The notes below the pieces were generated by a model. The model did not search any database, had not been told where the DNA came from, and worked only from the letters and a program-made list of their open reading frames with translations. The position numbers were made by a program, and so were the translations under genes. A stretch of DNA of 64,000 nt from Skeletonema tropicum (Eukaryota > Bacillariophyta > Thalassiosirophyceae > Thalassiosirales > Thalassiosiraceae), in NCBI GenBank assembly GCA_037178625.1, contig CM074149.1:1302001-1366000 (forward strand). The letters run 5' to 3'. Within the stretch, counting starts at the first letter, position 1. Each line of letters starts with the position of its first letter. This document shows positions 54,364 to 64,000 of this stretch, piece by piece.

Positions 54364-54926
54364 TCTCAAGTTGAGAATTATCTGTCATAAGACCGTCAAA
54401 CAGAGTCGGGATAATCTAAGCGAACATTCAGGCGGATACACGGATCGGAGCGAGATCGGTGGACTTGTGAGGAGGATCGTAGAGTACCAGGAAACGAAGG
54501 CAGTGTTGAGACGTCTAATTCTATCTTAAGCCGGACACGAAGCACTGAAGCTCTGCTGTTGTGCGTCCTACTCGACTATCGAAGTATTGATGTAGTACAG
54601 TGTGCCTTGAGGCAGCGGATGTATTCCAACGTAGTTATTGAAATTCAGACGTACTTTAAAATTTCTGTTATATTACTATTTCATTATTCTTATCTTGATT
54701 GTGTTGTTGTCATTGGATTTAGTATCTTGTGTAAAGATATGGCGGGAAAATAAGTTCTGCTGAACCGACGATCGCGGAAGATTCGACGTTCAACTTGCGG
54801 TAGATAAATGGGACGATTCCCATTAATCGGGATATGAGTATCTTCAATATCCATAAGTAGTGTACCATTGATGACATACTGGTACGATTGCGGTTGCGCT
54901 CATCTGCTTTCTTACATAAGTTGACA
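54364..54926 (-). repeat. 5' LTR (minus orientation), with 35-bp insertion
   Basis: 563 bases, same as 50797-51325 except for an extra 35 bases at 54640-54674 containing the 22-bp dispersed core (54646-54667). Confidence 0.85.
54640..54674 (-). mobile_element. 35-bp miniature insertion in one LTR
   Basis: Present between GTAGTTATT and ACTATTTC here; the other LTR reads GTAGTTATTACTATTTC without it. The core has CAGA/TCTG ends and matches 4884-4905, 26734-26755, 39967-39988 and 57388-57409. Confidence 0.8.
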
Positions 54927-54931
54927 CCTTC

Positions 54932-55410
54932 AGCATTACGATGACAAACCCCATCCAGCGGTGAAGGACCGCCATCTTGGATTTACGTTGAGTGTGGTCA
55001 TTCGTCATCTGCAAATTGAATTGGGGGTACCGGACTGTCCTTTTAGCTATGACTTCCGTACGTGGGGGCATCTTGCAACCGACTCGTGGATCAAATCATT
55101 TTGGGAAAAACTTGACGAGCTGGAGATTACTCTTGACTTGCGGTGTGACGATATCCCACTCCCTCGGAGAGGGGACAAGGTCATCATGCACATGATGGTT
55201 GAAATGGGCTTACGAGGGAAAGATCTGTTGCGTGTTAACAGAGTCAGAAAGGCACAAGAGGCTCTCTTCCTCTCTGACATCACTTCGGCCAATGGAAAAT
55301 ACCTGGAGAAGCACTTACTGGACGGGCACTGGATGGACTCTGAAGAAGGACTGTTAGGGAAGCATAGGTCTGGACTGCTCTTCGGCCCAGAATTTCCAAC
55401 TGCGGCAGAT
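54932..55410 (+). CDS. LINE ORF2, C-terminal remainder (truncated)
   Basis: Continues the ORF2 frame after the LTR element: QHYDDKPHPAVKDRHLGFTL, ELGVPDCPFSYDFRTWGHLA, LWEKLDELEI-like and PRRGDKVIMHMM. It reaches FPTAADV and then runs into the duplicated block, adding chance residues up to a stop at 55461. Confidence 0.8.
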
Positions 55411-56030
55411 GTGCTTGGCCTCTGCTGCGTGCTTTCTCTTTTCTCTCCATATTTTGTGTAGTCCGTCGGTTGGAGAGAAGACGGACATCTTATTCGCGAG
55501 ATCGTATCTCCCAATGAAGACAAGAAGATACCGATAAATATCCACTTATATATAGGATAACCATTTTCACAAATCAATAATAATAATAACTTGGAAAATA
55601 TCAACAAGGACAAGTTAAGTCGATGTCGTCAGAGAGTCAACAAGCAGCTACCGAGTCCCAACGAATGTTAATGATCATTGGCCGCCTCCAAACTGATCTT
55701 GGAAGACAGAATTTATCATAACCCTTTGTCTGCAAATTAGGTACTATGCGGAAGTAGTCGACAATTGCAGTTGCAGTTGCAGCACACCCAAGGCGGGGAT
55801 ATCATGCACAAAGCTGCTGGCCAGACATAGAGATACGCTAATTGTTGAGCAAGATAAGAATCAATATCAACATACAATACACATTGTTTTGTAACGCACG
55901 AATACTTATGATTATATGCCTTATGCAATCACAACAGAAGTGTCGCTGGGGGCTGTCAATCTCAATTTCAATCTCAATCCATCTATTTCTCCATTTCATC
56001 GTCACCACCACCACCGTCTTCACCATCTCC

Positions 56031-57377
56031 CTATTCCTCCAATTCAAATGTATGCGATGGCAGCTCGAGAAAAGTAAGAACATTATTCATCACGATATCG
56101 TGAGGCAAAGCAAGCAGGAGTGTAGAACCAGCCTCATTCACGCAGCGTTGGTGCTCTGCTTGGTAGTGAATAATTTTGCGAAGAACTGATCTGATCCACC
56201 TTCGTATCACCTGGGCTTTTTCTCCCTCCTCGTCATTACCAAAGATGCTATAAAAACCTCCACTTGCATTGGGAAGAATCTGATTGATTGACTCAATTTC
56301 TTCATTCATATTATTTCTCCAGTCGTCCAATAATAAAGCATCGATAGTTTCGTGAAGTTCTCCCTCCACAAGATCTACGCGCTTCAAATTATCACATCCC
56401 TTGAATACATCATCACCATAATCAAACCATCTTTAAATGGGATGGTGATACGTTCTAGAGAGCGGCAGTCAAGGAATGCCCTCTCCTCAATTCTTCTCAG
56501 TTTGCTACCAAACTTCGCGTCTGTCAGGGCGGTGCAGTCACAGAATGCATACCCTTCAGCTATCTCGACGGATGGTAGGTTGATGGTCCTTAAAGATGTG
56601 CACATATTGAATGCCCCTTCTTTAACTATTTCCGGCGATCTGTAGTGTTACCCTATCCAATAAATCGCCAATTGTTAGTTCTCTTCTGCCATGGGGGTAA
56701 TCTACCCTGTAAAGGTGCTTAAAATGCAGCTCTCGGTGAGCTGAGTTTGAATCTGTGGTGTACCAAAATTTTTGTAAAATTTTTTTGTTAGGCCCACTTC
56801 TAGCTTGACTTTAGGGTTATCCCCAAAAAGGGTCCCCTCGTCCAGTTTCCTTGGGTCTTTGGCTCCTTATCACACATTCATTCACCATGATTCCAAAACT
56901 ACCTCTGGTACAGAGCAGATTTGAACTCAGCTCACCGAGAGGATTTCAGAACTGTGCTCACTTTTATCAGAGCACCAATATTCGAAGAGAACTAACCTGC
57001 TGGATAGGCTAACACTACAGATCGCCTTCCAGCTTGTCACATTGGACAGCCGTCAGGGCTGTACAACGATAAAATGCATCCCTTTCAACAATTGTGACGC
57101 AAGGCATGATGACTCGTCTCAAGGATGTGCAGTGAAAGAATGCGCTTTCTTCAATCTTTTCAACACCCTCGTGACAGATGACTTCAGCGATGAAACAATG
57201 TCGTAAGAATGCCCTCGCCAGAATGACGGTGACGTCTTCATGCACAATGAAGAGACTATGAGTTCCATTACGAGGAATAACTTCACCTTCCTCGCCCCTG
57301 TAAATGTAGGCGCCTGCAGCGAGGAAGGCTGCCGCCGAGGCAAGTCCAAGGGTAGATGATGATCGAGATCGAGCCAT
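56031..57377 (-). pseudogene. BspA-like LRR gene, copy 6 duplicate (MITE plus deletion)
   Basis: Same as 38609-39956, with the same MITE at the same site (56634-57026). It has an extra one-base deletion near 56418 (CACCATAATC against CACCAGTAATC), which shifts the frame inside FKDGLITGDD. It also has a few substitutions (RDG to RNG; ALPHD kept). Confidence 0.9.
56634..57026. mobile_element. 393-bp MITE, copied with the block
   Basis: Same ends and same TTCC flanks (56630-56633, 57027-57030) as 39213-39605, so it was carried by the segmental duplication rather than by a new insertion. Confidence 0.85.
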
Positions 57378-58014
57378 GATGATATATCAGAAATTTTAAA
57401 GTACGTCTGATTAGCATTATAACGTCGACGTCGAGAGTGTAAGTCAAGTTTATTGGCGAGTCACAATAGTGATTTGACAGATGCAAATGCAGCTCTTTAT
57501 TTGCGTTAGGGCTTTAGAGAGAGTATGTTGGTTGATTCTCATCTTAAAATTACTATTATATTTTGAATGAGGCCCTTTCTTTGAGCCTGTTCACCTGTTC
57601 TATGTCTAACGGCGTATCCCAGTGCCGGTGTACTTCCCACTACCAGAAAGTCGTCTATTGTACGATTAGATATCAGACGCATAAGTATAGTCCGGGAAAC
57701 GCTGTCAATCCCGTACGTGGTTCCTACGTACCCCTAGTACACAAGTCATCCGGCACTTGAGATTTCGCATGTAAATAAATTTGAACGAATTCCCACGTCT
57801 TTTGCTCAAAAGATTAGAATTTGCGCGCCAATGCTTTTTAACAAGACCACATCCCTTCAGACCAGGCTTCAGACATCCGTGGGGAAATGAACAAAACTAC
57901 CATGATGATCGCATAGCGTGAAAAATCGCATTTCCTTCAATATTTGAACATTACGTACGTGTAAGGACCATCTGAGCAGCTGACATCACGGAGCAACTTT
58001 TGATATACCGGACG

Positions 58015-59309
58015 TATCTAACGTTTAAAGTCTCGCCCCAAACCTCAAAACCAAATACAAGCATACGAAATCTCGAAATGCAACCTCTGCCGTCATCAAT
58101 TCAGCTCAATATGAATGGTATAACCGACCTCTCTCCACCAATCCTCGCCGCCGCTTACATATATAGACATTGGGTGTTGGTGTGGTTCATTGTTAGTGAC
58201 TTCATATGGCCATAGCACTCCACCGGGCACCGTCGATGCTGCTACACATATAACATCATCAACAATAAACGAATGTCACCCATTTCATTGTTCTATTCCG
58301 ACCTCTGATCATGACGAGATAACTAAACACTACAGAAGAGCTCTCAATAATATGTAAGGATCACTTTGTGCCGTGGAGCTGTTAAGGAGATCCGATTTCA
58401 CTGACTACACTACCATCGGCGAACTCAGCCTTGTTATCACCATAGTCCAACACATGGCCATTCCTTGAACAAACTCCAATGGTTTTGTTATTCAAATCAT
58501 CCTTACCATCCGACAACAACGACACAACAACTATTGTATTTTGTTGAAGAGACAGTATCGTGGTTGGGTGACTTGAGGTTCGATTAGGATGGAATAGGTG
58601 CACATATTGTCTCCGAAGAAGGCTGTTGTTATGGCGCTACATTGCTTCTGAATAGATCGGAGTGGAATCTTCAGCGACTTCGTAAGACTCTTCGGTTTCA
58701 ATGAATTTATTTTCGACGGATAAAGCTGCATATTATCACTGCTGACATCGTTGGAATGCGCAAAGTGTATTCTCTCTTATAGATGGATGTTTATCTGCAT
58801 GCATTTATTTCGAATAACACGGATCTATGGGCCTCATAAATTATTATTATGCAACAAAAAGATTTATCCATCAATGATATGCGTCTAAAGTTCATTATTT
58901 TAACAGGTGTTTGTCGTCGATAGTGTTGAAATATTTGTTACAACACCATCGTTCCTTGCTCATGAGGAGTTGAGGATACACATTCATGTGCACTAATTGG
59001 CTTGCATTTTACATCGTATGTAAAAATCGATACATACCAAGCTGCTCCATTTATTCATAAATATCTGTATAGGCATCACGAGCATTATATCTTTAATACA
59101 ACAGCACCATGCTTAGTATAGTACGCTGATCGGGCGGAAATCCCATGGTGATGATGTGCTCGATGATCGTTGGCGCCACTTTGGTACCGCTTCTTGGACG
59201 ATTCCTACGTACACAAAACATTCTACAGACGGTATTTCTAACCTTTCCCGGACTATAGATGTGTATCAGCTGCAATCGAAAGTTAAACCGGTAGAGAATT
59301 AATTATTTG
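58015..59309. other. Spacer with weak minus-strand frames
   Basis: Two overlapping minus frames (58731-58531, 58603-58382) could be one shifted relic ending NNKTIGVCSRNGHVLDYGDN, but no family is recognised. The rest is AT-rich with nothing supported. Confidence 0.3.
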
Positions 59310-59765
59310 TATTTGATCACAAGTAAGTGAGTCTTGTTGAAGCTGGTCTGCATGCCTGTCAACAGCAAAAGAAGCACACATCCACATTCAACATCTCCAT
59401 CTGCATTTTCTTGTCGTCCTTGTCGCTATGCAAGTGAATGCCCAAGAACACGTTAAGCGTTTATTCTCTCCTCGTTCAGCTTCATTGTTTCACATCCATC
59501 GCAATAAAGTCATTCATATCTGTGTGCCACGGCATTGTGAACAAATTGTGCGCTACTGGGATGCCTCCATGACTATGATTGTTGGAATATCAATCATCAA
59601 ACGTCTACCGTCTGCTCCTACCGGCCGCTGACGATGATGTACTTCAGCCTTTCGGATTCACAGGACGTGATACACGAGGTGTTGATGCACTGAAATTGAA
59701 ATAGGTGATTATTTCTCACAATGGAGCCATGGTTGTATGTTGTATTCATCGTGACAGTCTCCGAA
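59310..59765 (-). repeat. Inverted copy of 14985-15440
   Basis: Minus-strand match to the 3' flank of the membrane-protein gene copy 1, diverged by scattered substitutions and indels. It is joined directly to the esterase relic (next entry), with the intervening gene missing. Confidence 0.7.
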
Positions 59766-59814
59766 ATAATTCCATCGTCTTCTTTTGGCGTCTCTGGACT
59801 TACCTCCCCCCTTC

Positions 59815-60138
59815 AACTTCAATGCTTCTTGGTACGCATGCGCAATTCGATTCCCCATGACCACAAATGAAGCAGCATCACAGTGAAAGTGAAAATTCCT
59901 ACTCAAATCAGTCGTTCGGACAAGTTGTGATTCGGATCGTTGGCACAATATTCTGCCTGTGCATCTCTCATCCGTTGAGCAGCTTTGGATCGTTTTGGCC
60001 AAAAGCCCAATTGAACCACAACGACGGGAATCTCTTCTTTACATGCCCGTCGTTACTTTGACCCGAGAGCAAAAACAAATCATCTGCAGCGCGGCTGATG
60101 GTGTCTTATTAATGCTGATACACATATGTAGGTATCAT
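59815..60138 (-). pseudogene. Esterase (SASA-like) relic with large internal deletion
   Basis: The minus strand from ATG 60138 matches the signal region and DLFLLSGQSN-DG of the gene at 11902. It then jumps to CKEEIPVVVVQLGFWPKRSK, ending at the FHxDAASF block and GNRIAHAYQEALK. About 600 bases between are missing, and frames shift near LVRTTDLSRNF. The 5' flank of the parent gene is recognisable up to about 60225. Confidence 0.8.
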
Positions 60139-60299
60139 CGCGTGTTCTTTATGATGACATAGGCTTTGTCTTCATTTCACCACCACAGCTGTGCCCAGAC
60201 AGAGGATGGTGGCCCAATGTCCATGTCAGGAGCTTCAAATTCAGACTGTTGCTGTTGGTCCAGCTTCAACTTCAACTTCAGAGCAACTCTTCATGCACT

Positions 60300-60790
60300 T
60301 TGAGTAGAGCGTATCTGACCGCAAATAAACCATGTGCTGCAAATCGACTCTGGAGGAGGACACGTTCACTCTCTTGAGCAACGCCATGCAGATCCTGTCT
60401 GAGCAAGCTCTGTAAGCGAAGCTGCATGCATGTCTTCATTCATACTGTCTTGGGATACGGACGCATGTAGGGAACCCGGGATAAAGCTGTTATCAGATAC
60501 CGTATACCGTCTTGCCATCGTTACATGCAAGGAGGAGGTATCATTACATCAATACAAATAGAATGACAGAAGCACCGATAAGCAACTTTACTGAACAACG
60601 ATGAGTACCGGAGAAGCACGACTGCCCCCAATAGATGGCCGAGTTCGCAAATTTTCGTCCATCTACATTATACAACGCCAAAACTTCTGGATGTCATCAC
60701 CAACGAGATAGACAGCAACTTCCCCGAGCTCGCAACCATCGCCGTCAAGAGTGCTCTTATTCTTTCCGTGTTCGGAACGCTCGGCTACAA
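60300..60790 (+). repeat. Direct repeat, copy 1 (partner 62470-62990)
   Basis: Shared blocks: GTGCTGCAAATCGACTCTGG, CTTGGGATACGGACGCATGT, AGGGAACCCGGGAT, GAGTACCGGAGAAGCACGAC, AACTTCTGGATGTCATCA and CTCGCAACCATCGCCGTCAA. It contains ATG 60601 (MSTGEARLPPIDGRVRKFSS), a possible 5' gene fragment continuing in a shifted frame as KLLDVITNEIDSNFPELATI. The pair brackets LRR copy 7. Confidence 0.8.
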
Positions 60791-61065
60791 TAACATTCAA
60801 TATAACTATAACTATACGGAAGTTGTCGACAATTGCAGTTGCAGCACACCCAAACCCAATGCGGGGATATCATGTACAAAGCTGCTGGCCGGACATAGAG
60901 ATACGAGAATCAATATCAATGTAAAATAGAATTGTTTTGCAACGTACGAATACTTATAATTATATGTCTTCTGCAATCACAACAGAAGTGTGGCTGGGGG
61001 CTGTCAATCATCTATTCCTCCATTTCATCTTCATCGTCACCACCACCACCGTCTTCACCATCTCC

Positions 61066-62013
61066 CTATTCCTCCAATTCAAATGTATGCGATGGCAGCT
61101 CGAGGATAGGAAGAACATTATTCATCACGATATCGTGAGGCAGAGCAAGCTGGAGTGTAGAACCAGCCTCATTCAAGTAGCGTTGATGCTCTGCTTGGTA
61201 GTGAATAATTTTGTGAAGAACTGATCTGATCCACCTTCGTATCACCTGGGCTTTTTCTCCCTCCTCGTCATTACCAATGATGCTATAAAAACCGCCACTT
61301 GCATTGGGAAGAATCTGATTGATTGACTCAATTTCTTCATTCACATCATTCCTCCAGTCGTCCAATAATAAAGCATCGATAGTTTCGTGAAGTTCTCCCT
61401 CCACAAGATCTACGCGCTTCAAATTATCACATCCCGTAAACACACCGTTATCCGTAATCAAACCATCTTTCAATGGGATGGTGATTCGTTCTAGAGAGCG
61501 GCAGTCAAGGAATGCACTTTCCTCAATTCTTCTCAGTTTGCTACCAAACTTCGCGTCTGTCAGGGCGGGAAAATGAAAGAATGCATACCCTTCAGCTATC
61601 TCGACGGATGGTAGATTGATGGTCCTTAAAGATGTGCAACGATAGAATGCCTTGTATTGAAACTTGAACAGCTTGTCACATTCCACATCCGTCAAATCTT
61701 CACAATCACTGAATGCGAACTGCTCTATAATTTTGACGCCCGGCATGATAACTCGTCTCAAGGAATGACAATTGTCGAATGCATAACTCTCTATCTTTTC
61801 GACACCCTCGTGGCAAATGACCTCAACGATGTTAGGATGTTTATAGAATGCACTCGCCAGAATGACGGTGACGTCTTTATGCACGATGAAGAGACTATGA
61901 GTTCCATCACGAGGAATAACTTCGCCTTCCTCGCCCCTGTAAATGTAGGCGCCTGCGGCGAGGAAGGCTGCCGCCGAGGCAAGTCCAAGGGTAGATGATG
62001 GAGATGGAGCCAT
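61066..62013 (-). CDS. BspA-like LRR protein, copy 7 (intact, type B with anchor)
   Basis: ATG 62013 to stop 61066 encodes 315 residues. N-terminus MAPSPSSTLGLASAAAFLAA is a probable signal anchor, then AYIYRGEEGEVIPRDGTH. About eight LRR_5-type units follow (CHSLRRVIMPGVKIIEQFAF, CTSLRTINLPSVEIAEGYAF, CRSLERITIPLKDGLITDNG), then GELHETIDALLLDDWRNDVN, an acidic linker and the basic helical C-terminal domain (EKAQVIRRWIRSVLHKIIHY, LPHDIVMNNVLPILELPSHT). The reference for the broken type-B copies at 38609 and 56031. It lacks the 22-bp core upstream. Surface or endomembrane location is inferred from the anchor only. Confidence 0.85.
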   Translation of the reverse strand: MAPSPSSTLGLASAAAFLAAGAYIYRGEEGEVIPRDGTHSLFIVHKDVTVILASAFYKHPNIVEVICHEGVEKIESYAFDNCHSLRRVIMPGVKIIEQFAFSDCEDLTDVECDKLFKFQYKAFYRCTSLRTINLPSVEIAEGYAFFHFPALTDAKFGSKLRRIEESAFLDCRSLERITIPLKDGLITDNGVFTGCDNLKRVDLVEGELHETIDALLLDDWRNDVNEEIESINQILPNASGGFYSIIGNDEEGEKAQVIRRWIRSVLHKIIHYQAEHQRYLNEAGSTLQLALPHDIVMNNVLPILELPSHTFELEE

Positions 62014-63147
62014 GATGGTATAACGTCTAATAATAATATAACAGTAGAGGGTAAGTTTATTGAGGCGAGCTTGAGATTGAGAAGCACATAAGAGACTATT
62101 GTGTGTTTACATACTTATTGAGGCAGTTGAGACAGATGCACAGCAGTGGTGTGAGGTTGCTAGGGGTGATGCAGCTGTCGTAACTTCTTGGTCATCCGTG
62201 TGATGGCAATATGTTGACAATGTTTTAATGTAAGAAAATTGTGTGATTTTACACAGTTTACTTGTTTATTGCTCTTTGAATGCATCTGTGCAAGCAATGT
62301 ATGTGCGGCTTTAGATTATTTCTGTGTGAACGTGGCAAAGATAAGAGACGATAGACGATGATGCACGTGATGTGTTCATTCTGCGGCATTGAATACTGTC
62401 GAGAGGTTTGGGTTCCCATGGGTCGTCCAGCTTCAACTTAAACTACATACAGAGCAACTCTTCATGCATTAGCGTATCTGACTGCTACAAATATGCAGCT
62501 AAACCCAATGTGCTGCAAATCGACTCTGGAGGAGAACACGTATACAATCTCTTGAGCAACGCTTGCATGCATGCAGCATCCTGCCTGTCTGAGCAAGCTC
62601 TGTAAGCAAGCTGAATGCATGCTAAGTAGATGTCTTTTTTCATACTGTCTTGGGATACGGACGCATGTAGGGAACCCGGGATGAAGCTGTTATCAGATAC
62701 CGTTTACCGTCTTGCCATCGTTGCATTCAAAAATGAGAAAAAATGTTATAAAATGCAATGAAAGAAGCATCAATCTGAGCCACCTCCATGAACAACGCTG
62801 AGTACCGGAGAAGCACGACTGCCCCCAATAGATGGCCGAGTTCGCAAATTTTCGTCCATGTACCTCCATCTACCGCCAAAACTTCTGGATGTCATCATCG
62901 ACGAGAACTCAACTTCCCCGAGCTCGCAACCATCGCCGTCAAGACGTGCTCTTATTCTTTCTGTGCTCGGAGTTCTCTAGAGAGAGACGCTAACATTGAT
63001 GGGATGAGCAAGCATGCTACGCCGCTGTTCGCATAAAATTATACGAAGCAAGAACTATACAACAATAAAGAACAGCAATAAGAACAGCGATAAATAAACA
63101 TACAAAAGCATCCAATAGAATACATATACTTTCAAATCAGACACAAC
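62014..63147. other. Upstream flank of LRR copy 7, second direct repeat, spacer
   Basis: 62014-62100 aligns with the flank upstream of copy 6 (ATAACGTC, TAAGTTTATTG). 62470-62990 is the partner of 60300-60790. No gene supported. Confidence 0.5.
62470..62990 (+). repeat. Direct repeat, copy 2 (partner 60300-60790)
   Basis: Same block order as 60300-60790 with indels. Here the initial ATG of the MSTGEARLPP frame is mutated (GCTGAGTACC). Confidence 0.8.
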
Positions 63148-64000
63148 ATGCGGAACAGTCATTTACTATTCGTCATCATCGTCTGCATTTGGGCTCCAAT
63201 AGCAGCGGCGGCTGCAGCGGCTGCTGATGCTGATGCAGAAGATGCATCTCCTCCGGCCTTTCTCCGTGGTGATCGAAAGTTGGTCAATTGCAGAGATTTG
63301 GATATCACCGAATGCAAAGAGTGAGTAGTGTATAACATCTTTACGAGGATGCATATCTTGCTAGATCTATGTCCTGAGTTGTCTCATGCGCGCAGCTATG
63401 TAACTAACATATCGCCTTGCTCTTACTTCACACGACAGACAACGATATAGAAACAGCTGCAAGGTCCTCCGGCGCGACGGTAAAAAGAATCTCTGTGTAG
63501 ATGATGACATGTATGAACCATGCAGCGCTTTTGATTTTGATGAAAGAGACTGCTGGGAGTAAGTGGTGCACATGTAATTTTATCTGTAGAAACATTTCTA
63601 TATAGCCTGATGCAATTCTTCTCTAATCACACATCATCATCATGCCTGCTTCTCCCGTTTGTTCCTGAATACATCATAATCAGACACTATCCAAACTGTG
63701 TCTACGATCACGATCGGAGGTGTGTGGACAGAGCTAGCATAAGGAGAAATTCAAAATGGTGCACAAGGGATAGTCAATGTGCTATCGACGAGATCTGCGC
63801 ACCATCCCGCTGCCTCGCCATATTTGACCCTTGCCTGAATGAAAATGAAGGACAATGTATCCCAATGCCTGATGAATGTCCTCGTGATGCGAATGATGAG
63901 GTATGTGGCTGCGATGGTCGAACCTACGATAATGCATGTAAAGCCTTAAAGGATGGGGTGCTTATCCACTACGAAGACTTTTGTTCCCCTTCCCATGAAG
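63148..64000 (+). CDS. Secreted Cys-rich protein with Kazal-type domain (3' partial)
   Basis: Exons 63148-63320, 63439-63558 and 63684-beyond window join at phase 2 each time (GA|A) across GT-AG introns of 118 and 125 bases. Signal peptide MRNSHLLFVIIVCIWAPIAA plus an Ala run. The mature part starts with Cys-rich units (NCRDLDITECKE, NSCKVLRRDGKKNLCVDDD, CSAFDFDERDCWE, NCVYDHDRRCVD). Near the window end CPRDANDEVCGCDGRTYDNA-CKAL...DFC fits the Kazal serine-protease-inhibitor pattern (CGxDGxTYxNxC). In eukaryotic algae such proteins are secreted; target unknown. More domains may follow outside the window. Confidence 0.8.

Larger units (their letters stand above)
50797..54926 (-). mobile_element. 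LTR retrotransposon-like element, 4.13 kb, 5-bp target duplication
   Basis: Flanked by CCTTC at 50792-50796 and 54927-54931. Terminal direct repeats are 50797-51325 and 54364-54926. Read on the minus strand, each repeat starts TGTCAACTTATG and ends AACTTGAGA. The tract GGCTGGGGAG (purine-rich) directly precedes the downstream repeat (51335-51326), as expected for a 3' LTR. One large ORF (54138-51118) starts 226 bases inside the upstream LTR boundary and ends 208 bases inside the 3' LTR. No RT, integrase, protease or RNase H motif is seen, so it is non-autonomous or of unknown type. Removal with one CCTTC restores the LINE frame exactly (SFLQHYDD). Confidence 0.85.
46968..55410 (+). mobile_element. 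APE-type LINE, split by an LTR element and 3'-truncated
   Basis: Contents in order: the end of ORF1 (to 47140), ORF2 47139-50796, the LTR insertion 50797-54926, and ORF2 remainder 54932-55410. The 3' end is lost where the 2.6-kb duplicated block begins at 55411 (shared GTGCTTGG at the junction). The 5' edge near 46968 is inferred from the direct repeat and the end of the ORF1 frame. Confidence 0.75.
55411..58014. repeat. 2.6-kb segmental duplication, copy 2
   Basis: Near-identical to 37990-40596. Left edge cuts the LINE, right edge changes at CGGACG to TATCTAACG. Carries the MITE-split LRR gene, its 22-bp core and the cassette flank. Confidence 0.95.

Overview
The window looks like nuclear DNA of a centric diatom or close stramenopile relative. 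The reasons are short GT-AG introns of about 100-330 bases, Pro/Ser/Thr-rich extracellular repeat proteins, ankyrin and BspA-like leucine-rich-repeat (LRR) families of the type expanded in diatoms, a nuclear tRNA-Lys with a poly-T terminator, and several eukaryotic transposon classes. The organism call is inference from family resemblance. No species marker is present.

Layout. 0-6 kb: 3' part of a Pro/Ser/Thr-rich protein gene, a frameshifted ankyrin gene (minus) between two copies of a short direct repeat, and a small two-helix membrane protein. 6.4-11.2 kb: a 5'-truncated LINE with poly-A tail lying directly against the coding start of a membrane-anchored beta-propeller gene. 11.4-15 kb: tRNA-Lys(UUU), a secreted sialate-O-acetylesterase-like gene and a multi-pass membrane gene. 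15.5-18.3 kb: a 1.2 kb tandem duplication whose second copy carries a 313-bp hAT-like element with an 8-bp target duplication. 18.6-24.5 kb: plus-strand array of LRR genes and relics. 27.3-28.9 kb: second copy of the membrane gene. 30.3-33.2 kb: double SET-domain gene. 33.4-40 kb: minus-strand LRR array, interrupted by a PIF/Harbinger-like element. 40.6-45.5 kb: orphan ORFs, a duplicated Pif1/Helitron-like helicase tail and a two-exon unknown gene. 47-55.4 kb: an APE-type LINE split by a 4.1 kb LTR element that encodes one large unrecognised protein. 55.4-58 kb: second copy of a 2.6 kb block. 58-64 kb: rearranged relics, an intact LRR gene and the start of a Kazal-type inhibitor gene.

How it fits together. 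The dominant theme is a cassette (LRR gene plus flanking repeat) amplified on both strands. Nine copies or relics are visible, two with full-length open frames, in a region repeatedly hit by LINE, LTR, PIF, hAT-like and smaller elements. Paralogous copies supply empty sites, so several insertions can be proven from this window alone. The most unusual items are: (1) the LTR element (50797-54926, 5-bp target duplication, purine tract beside an LTR) whose only long ORF (about 1,006 aa, running into the 3' LTR) shows no Gag or Pol motif I recognise; (2) a 22-35 bp sequence present at five sites, absent from one LTR of that element and from one paralogous LRR locus; (3) the LRR family itself.

Caution. 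At least three gene-breaking frameshifts fall in homopolymers (T6 at 4093, G5 at 30525, A6 at 31176), so part of the apparent pseudogenisation may be assembly error.
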